The translations under genes were made by a program, and so were the position numbers. A stretch of DNA of 64,000 nucleotides from Sambucus nigra (Eukaryota > Streptophyta > Magnoliopsida > Dipsacales > Adoxaceae), in NCBI GenBank assembly GCA_949130495.1, contig OX422214.1, positions 256,436,187-256,500,186 of the forward strand, in the 5' to 3' direction. Below, piece by piece: positions 59,388 through 64,000 of this stretch; within the stretch, counting starts at the first letter, position 1, and every line of letters begins with the position of its first letter. The notes under the pieces were generated by a model. That model did no database searches, had not been told where the DNA came from, and worked only from the letters and a program-made list of their open reading frames with translations.

Positions 59388-60950
59388 AATCTTCCCCTAT
59401 GTCTATGCCGGTACAAACATAAAAAATATCCAAATTATCAAATATCAAATTGCCTATACAAATCTACCCTTCCATGAACCCAAAACTGGAAAGATACAAA
59501 TGAATAAGTCTTCATCGTTTGCTCTTCAAATGTTTAAAAGTTCTCAATGCTTTTCTCATCAGGGTGTGCAATATATGATCATCAATCTTTGTACCTACAC
59601 ACATGAGATGAGGTAAAATACCAAGTGACGTATCGAGTTTGAAATGAGATAAACATAAATATCAATTCATGAGAAAAACTCATAACTTCAAAACTCCCCC
59701 ATAATATGATCATTCTTTTTCCCCCTTTTTATGATGTTCCCAAATAGACAAATGAGAAGAATAAATCAAACAAGCAAAGCCGGGGTGACACAAGGAATAA
59801 ACTTCTATTTTTGAATTTTTCAAAATTTTTCACACAAAATATATAACAAACAAAAAAAATCACACCATGAACGAACACAAAACAACCAAGTCGATGATAG
59901 CGTAAATGTAGGGGTGTGATCAAATTCGATAGGAAAATCAATGCATACAAAAATGACATATGTGCACGATGAATATTGGATACTCCTAACGAATGAACTC
60001 AAATGCTTCCATTGCTGTAAAAAAAATGGTACGAGACATTAACTTAATCAAAGCTCAAACAGATTTTTACACCAATAATGTCCAAAATGATTTCATGCTT
60101 TTTCAGGACTTTCAAGGAAATGCAAACCCGGTTAAATTCTTCAACCAAACTCCCTCAGATTTATATTGTGAATAGAGGTAATCTAAATTCTCAAACTTTG
60201 GAGAATTTATGGTGAAACCTAATGGCCCATATTTGGCATGAATTTCTTTTTATTGCCTATAAATTTTATCGGGCTCTTTTAACCTCTTTGGACCTCGGAT
60301 AATAAAATTTCTCAATTTTTTAGGTCCTTTTTAACGGTGGCTTAGTATTTGCAAAGGCTACAAGAACCTTTCACAGCCCTTCCTCATTGTTTAAATAAAC
60401 ACACAGTCTCACCAAACGGTTTTCACATGCATTCCAATCTTGTCAAGTTTTATTGCATATTGTACGTTGTATAGACAAAATTGAGATGGAAACACTCAAG
60501 CCAATATGTGATAGACAAGTACAATAATCAAGTAAAGCCGTGCATGTGTGCAATAAAGGATATAGGAGTCAAACATGTAGAAATATATCACTAATCACAT
60601 CTCAAAGAATTCAAACAATGTAAAGCACATGGATGAAATGATGTAGCGTCTCAAATCTCTATCAAAAAATCACATGGATATATGGAATGAAGTTGTGACT
60701 TGACTATCTTAAATGATCATTCATAAAAGGTGCAAATAAAATACAAAAATATTTTTGGAGTTTTCAAAAAAATTTATCAAAATAAAATCTTTTTTCTGCT
60801 TTTCTTAAATATTTCTAAAAGAAACTCTTTTTGGATTTTTAAAAGAAATGTAAATACAAAAATAATAAAACTACTAAAGATACAAGGTAGCAATAGGAAT
60901 TAGATGATATGACAATGAAAATTCATCCTATGCTAGACACGGACCAACCC
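59388..60950 (-). other. 3' non-coding internal region of the right-hand copia element
   Basis: 1.5 kb between RNase H and the polypurine tract, without a convincing ORF (an envelope-like gene, known from some SIRE elements, is not seen). It shares ordered landmarks with 7346-8830. Confidence 0.75.
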
Positions 60951-60951
60951 C

Positions 60952-61953
60952 TCAGTCAACTGTGCAAATCCCCAAAGACTTCCTAAGACTCTCAAATCTA
61001 AGGGCATCTAAAGGTTTCGTGAAAATATCAACTAACTGACGGTCGGTGGGAACGAAACTCAGGGATACGACCTTTTCCTCAACTAACTGACGTATGAAGT
61101 GCTCGCGTAACCTGATGTGCTTTGTACGCGAATGTTGGACGGGATTGCGGGATATGTGTATCGCGCTCGTGTTATCACAGGAAATGACCATGGTGTCCTA
61201 TGAAATCCCATAATCCTCCAACATTTGCTTCATCCACAAGAGTTGCGTACAATAACTCCCGGCGGTGATGTACTCAGCCTCCGCAGTGGACAAAGAGATG
61301 GAGTTTTGCTTCTTGCTAAACCAAGATATAAGAGCAGAATCAAAATAGAAACACCCACCAAAAGTGCTCCTACAACCATCTGCATCCTCGGCCCAATCGG
61401 CATCCGAATAAGTGGACAAAAGGTCATCGGTATCAAAGGAATACCAAATATCGTATGAGAGAGTCCCACTCACGTATTTGATAATACGTTTTAGAGCGAG
61501 TAAGTGTGACTCTTTTGGAGACGCCTCATATCGAGCACAGACTCTAACACTAAAGGCTATGTCGGGATGGCTGGCAGTCAAGTAGAGAAGACTACCTATC
61601 ATACTCTGATATAAGGTTTGCTCTACGTCCTTGCCTGAAGTGTCCTTACTAAGATTGATAGAAGTACTCATAGGTTTACGTGCATGCTTAGCAGAGTCTA
61701 AACCAAATTTCTTCACTAGGTCTCTAGCATACTTGAATTGAGAGATGAACATCCCATCCTCTAGCTGACGCACTTGGAGACCAAGGAAAAAAGTAAGCTC
61801 ACCTAACATGCTCATCTCAAACTCACTTTTCATCTCCTCCTCAAAGTGGTGAACATGTTGGGAGCATGTGTATCCAAAAACTATGTTGTCTATATAGACT
61901 TGGGCAACCAAAATAGCATCATCATCTCTCCTGATGAACAATATCATATCCAC
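60952..61953 (-). pseudogene. RT C-terminal part and RNase H of the right-hand copia element; YVDD changed to YIDN
   Basis: The frame 61953-61198 holds the RT palm. The catalytic motif reads QVYIDNIVFG: the second Asp of YVDD is Asn (AAC, 61887-61885), a change that would abolish polymerase activity. RNase H follows (YSDADWAED, SLSTAEAEYITAGS). A TAG at ~61197 separates the last piece (61191-60952: SCDNTSAIHISRNPVQHS ... GICTVD). Confidence 0.88.
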
Positions 61954-62720
61954 TCCCCCTCTCTTGAAGCCACGGGCTAAGAGATAGGAAGTAAGCCTCT
62001 CGTACCAAGCACGGGGTGCTTACTTCAAACCATACAAGGCTTTCCTCAGATAGTAGATATGATCTGGGTGCTTAGGGTCTTCAAACCCTTTTGGTTGTTC
62101 CAAATAAACCTCCTCTTATAGAATGTCATTCAGAAAGGCACTCTTGACATCCATCTGATATAACTTGAAGCACAGATGACATGCGATGGAGAGTAGTAAG
62201 CGTACGAACTCAAGCCCTGCAACAGGAGCAAATGTCTCCCCAAAGTCTACACCATCTATCTGTGTGTAGCCTTGAGGGACCAACCTAGCCTTGTTTCTGA
62301 TTATGGTACCATTTTCATTTATTTTATTCTAAAAAATCCACCTGGTACCTATCACATTAGTCTCACTAGGTCAGGGGACAAGTTCCCAGACATTGTTCTT
62401 TTTAAACTGAAGCAACTCATCCTGCATGGCAGATATCAAGTGTTCATCCTTGAGTGCTTCTTTGTGATTCTTGGGCTCGACTTTTGACGTGTAGCAAAGA
62501 TGGCTAACAACGTTCTCTAGCTGAGCACGCATCTTGACCCCTAGAGTGGGATCGCCAATAATGGTTGAAGGATCATGACTCTTGCGAACCTAAGCAGGTG
62601 TGTTCCCTAGAACAGGAATAGAGTCCACTGAGTGTGGGTGAAAGACAAGTAAGTCACTGCCAGAGAAGTCCTCATCCTCACACTGAAGGTTAGGATCAAT
62701 AGCCGTCGAAGGTTTGTCAT
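61954..62720 (-). pseudogene. RT N-terminal part of the right-hand copia element
   Basis: Read through several stops, the frame contains [45 protein letters not shown], stop, APRAWYERL. At least four in-frame stops are visible (for example CAA to TAA in GLKQAP at ~62021). The first catalytic Asp region (MDVKSAFLND) is kept. Confidence 0.8.
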
Positions 62721-62721
62721 C

Positions 62722-63585
62722 TTACACGGTGACGTTTATTGATTCCATAACCTTAGAGCTCTTCAGGTTAAAAACCCGGTACGCTCTACTATTCGATGAA
62801 TATCCTAGCAATATTCCCTCATCGCTCTGGGAGTCAAACTTTCTTAATTTCTCTCTACCCCATAGGATGTAGCATTTACTCCCAAAAACACAAAAATATG
62901 CAAGGTTAGGTTTCTTGCTAGTCCACAATTCATAAGGCGTCTTAAGTGTGTGTGGATGCAGGTAAACCCTATTCATCATGTGGCATGCAGTAGACAATGC
63001 CTCTGCCCAAAATCTTCTAAAAACCTTATGACCTAGAAGCATAGATCTAGCCATTTCCTGGATTGTTCTATTATTTCTCTCAATAATCCCATTTTTCTGA
63101 GGAGTCCTCACAGCAGAAAACTCGTGTTTGATCCCAAGGCTATCACAGTAAAGATCTACCTTTGCTTCTGTGAATTCAGTTCCTTTGTCACTACACATCC
63201 TATTAATAGTGACACCGTGTTGGTTTTGCAGGACACAGCACTTGGTCGTTAAAAACTCTACAACATCTGATTTCTCTCTCAGAAAATCTACAATCGAATA
63301 TCTGGAGAAATCATCCACCATCACGAGAATGTACCTCTTACCACCCAGACTCTCAGTGCGAGTCAGACCCATAAGATCCATGTGAATCAGCTCAAGATCA
63401 CGGGAGGTGGTAATGGAATGAAACTTCCTATGAGGGATACGAATTTTCTTTCCCAAATGACAAGGTCCACAAACCATGGAAGTTGGCTTTCCAAGTGATG
63501 GTAAGCCACATACTAGGTCCTTTTTAGTTAAATGAGTCAAATCTCTAACGTTCATGTGACCTAGACGTTGGTGCCACAGATCCAT
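62722..63585 (-). pseudogene. GAG-pre-integrase and integrase of the right-hand copia element
   Basis: 287 open codons: LWHQRLGH and CGPCHLGKK (HHCC domain), integrase D (HMDLMGL), D (MCSDKGTEF) and E (GIIERNNRT), then WAEALSTACHMMNR and the C-terminal GYSSNSRAYRVFN. The D-D-E triad is intact; a TAA ends the frame at ~62722. Confidence 0.9.
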
Positions 63586-64000
63586 AGGAGTGATCGTGGC
63601 GCTATTGCAGACAAGTGAGGATGTGGGATCAATCCCATAGAAATTATCCTATGTCCTCACCCCTTGCACTAAAAGTTTACCGGCTTGATTATAGACCTTA
63701 CATGCATCCCGATCAAACTTTACTACAAAGTCATCGTCGCACAGTTGGCTAATGCTGAGAAGGTTTGCTTTCAAACCTTTGACGTACAAAACATTCTCTA
63801 GCTTAGGAAATCCTGGTAACTCTACTGTACCTCATCCTACAATGCTAGACTTGCTCCCATCTCCAAAGGTGACTCTACCATCCTTATAATCCTCAAGGTG
63901 GGTAAAAAATGAGACATCACCTGTTATGTGTCTGGAGCATCCACTATCAAAATACCACTGTGAGGTATTATGAGCTTTGAGAGCGACATGAACAGCAAAG
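63586..64000 (-). pseudogene. Protease of the right-hand copia element
   Basis: From the window edge the frame reads WYFDSGCSRHITGDVSFF (active-site DSG intact), VTFGDGSKSSIVG, a TGA, ENVLYVKGLKANLLSISQL, then a TAG after VQGVRT, joining the integrase frame at 63585. Two stops disable it. Confidence 0.85.

Larger units (their letters stand above)
58496..64000 (-). mobile_element. Ty1/copia retrotransposon, 3' part, cut by the window edge
   Basis: On the minus strand: protease (from 64000), GAG-pre-integrase, integrase, RT, RNase H, ~1.5 kb of 3' non-coding sequence, polypurine tract (59398-59388) and a 3' LTR (59387-58496). It shares its 3' non-coding landmarks with the derivative at 6740-9729. 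The long 3' non-coding region and pol sequence suggest a SIRE/Maximus-type element, but a different family from 38568-48485 (892 bp LTR). Many stops are present. Confidence 0.88.

Overview
The window is a stretch of plant nuclear DNA, very probably a flowering plant. It is almost entirely LTR retrotransposons, many nested in one another, with no intact host gene. The evidence is Ty3/gypsy and Ty1/copia pol domains, primer-binding sites matching three plant tRNAs (Arg, Asp, initiator Met), a PIF/Harbinger-type MITE, intron-bearing gene relics (plant mobile domain, RRM) and several microsatellites. The species cannot be named from this.

Layout, left to right. 1-6736: 5' part of a Tat/Ogre-like Ty3/gypsy element on the minus strand (G-patch, protease, gag, leader, tRNA-Arg PBS, 2.1 kb LTR). 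6740-9729: a non-coding copia derivative with ~605 bp direct repeats. 9730-11100: a degenerate remnant, possibly Athila-like. ~11140-19280: a second Tat-like element on the plus strand (LTR with tandem repeats, tRNA-Arg PBS, decayed gag, protease, RT, RNase H, archaeal-type RNase H, integrase; no 3' LTR seen). 19281-23880: low-repeat DNA holding a 153 bp MITE and an RRM pseudogene.

23914-58495 is one older minus-strand locus: a broken plant-mobile-domain (PMD) gene with a ladder of ~66 nt micro-exons and, downstream, ~62 bp tail repeats. Four insertions interrupt or cut it. (1) A non-autonomous element with a tRNA-Asp PBS, minus strand, 24165-50323, target duplication ACCCC. (2) Inside its 3' LTR, a 9,960 bp Tekay-like element with 3.07 kb LTRs and no recognisable coding, 25449-35408, duplication GCAAC. 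(3) Inside its internal region, a 9,918 bp SIRE/Maximus-like copia element, 38568-48485, duplication CTTAA. (4) A 2.9 kb solo LTR related to the Tekay-like one, 50578-53512. The gene's upstream side is cut by a further minus-strand copia element, 58496 to the window end.

The most unusual signal is a chain of short hairpins in the Tekay-like LTRs. Conserved loop sequences are flanked by arms that differ from hairpin to hairpin but stay complementary. A chain lies in the same relative position of the diverged solo LTR, and a diverged copy lies in the internal region of the complete element. Two other signals deserve attention: the regular micro-exon ladder of the PMD gene, and clusters of short CpG palindromes, upstream of the TATA box wherever one was found, in LTRs of unrelated families.
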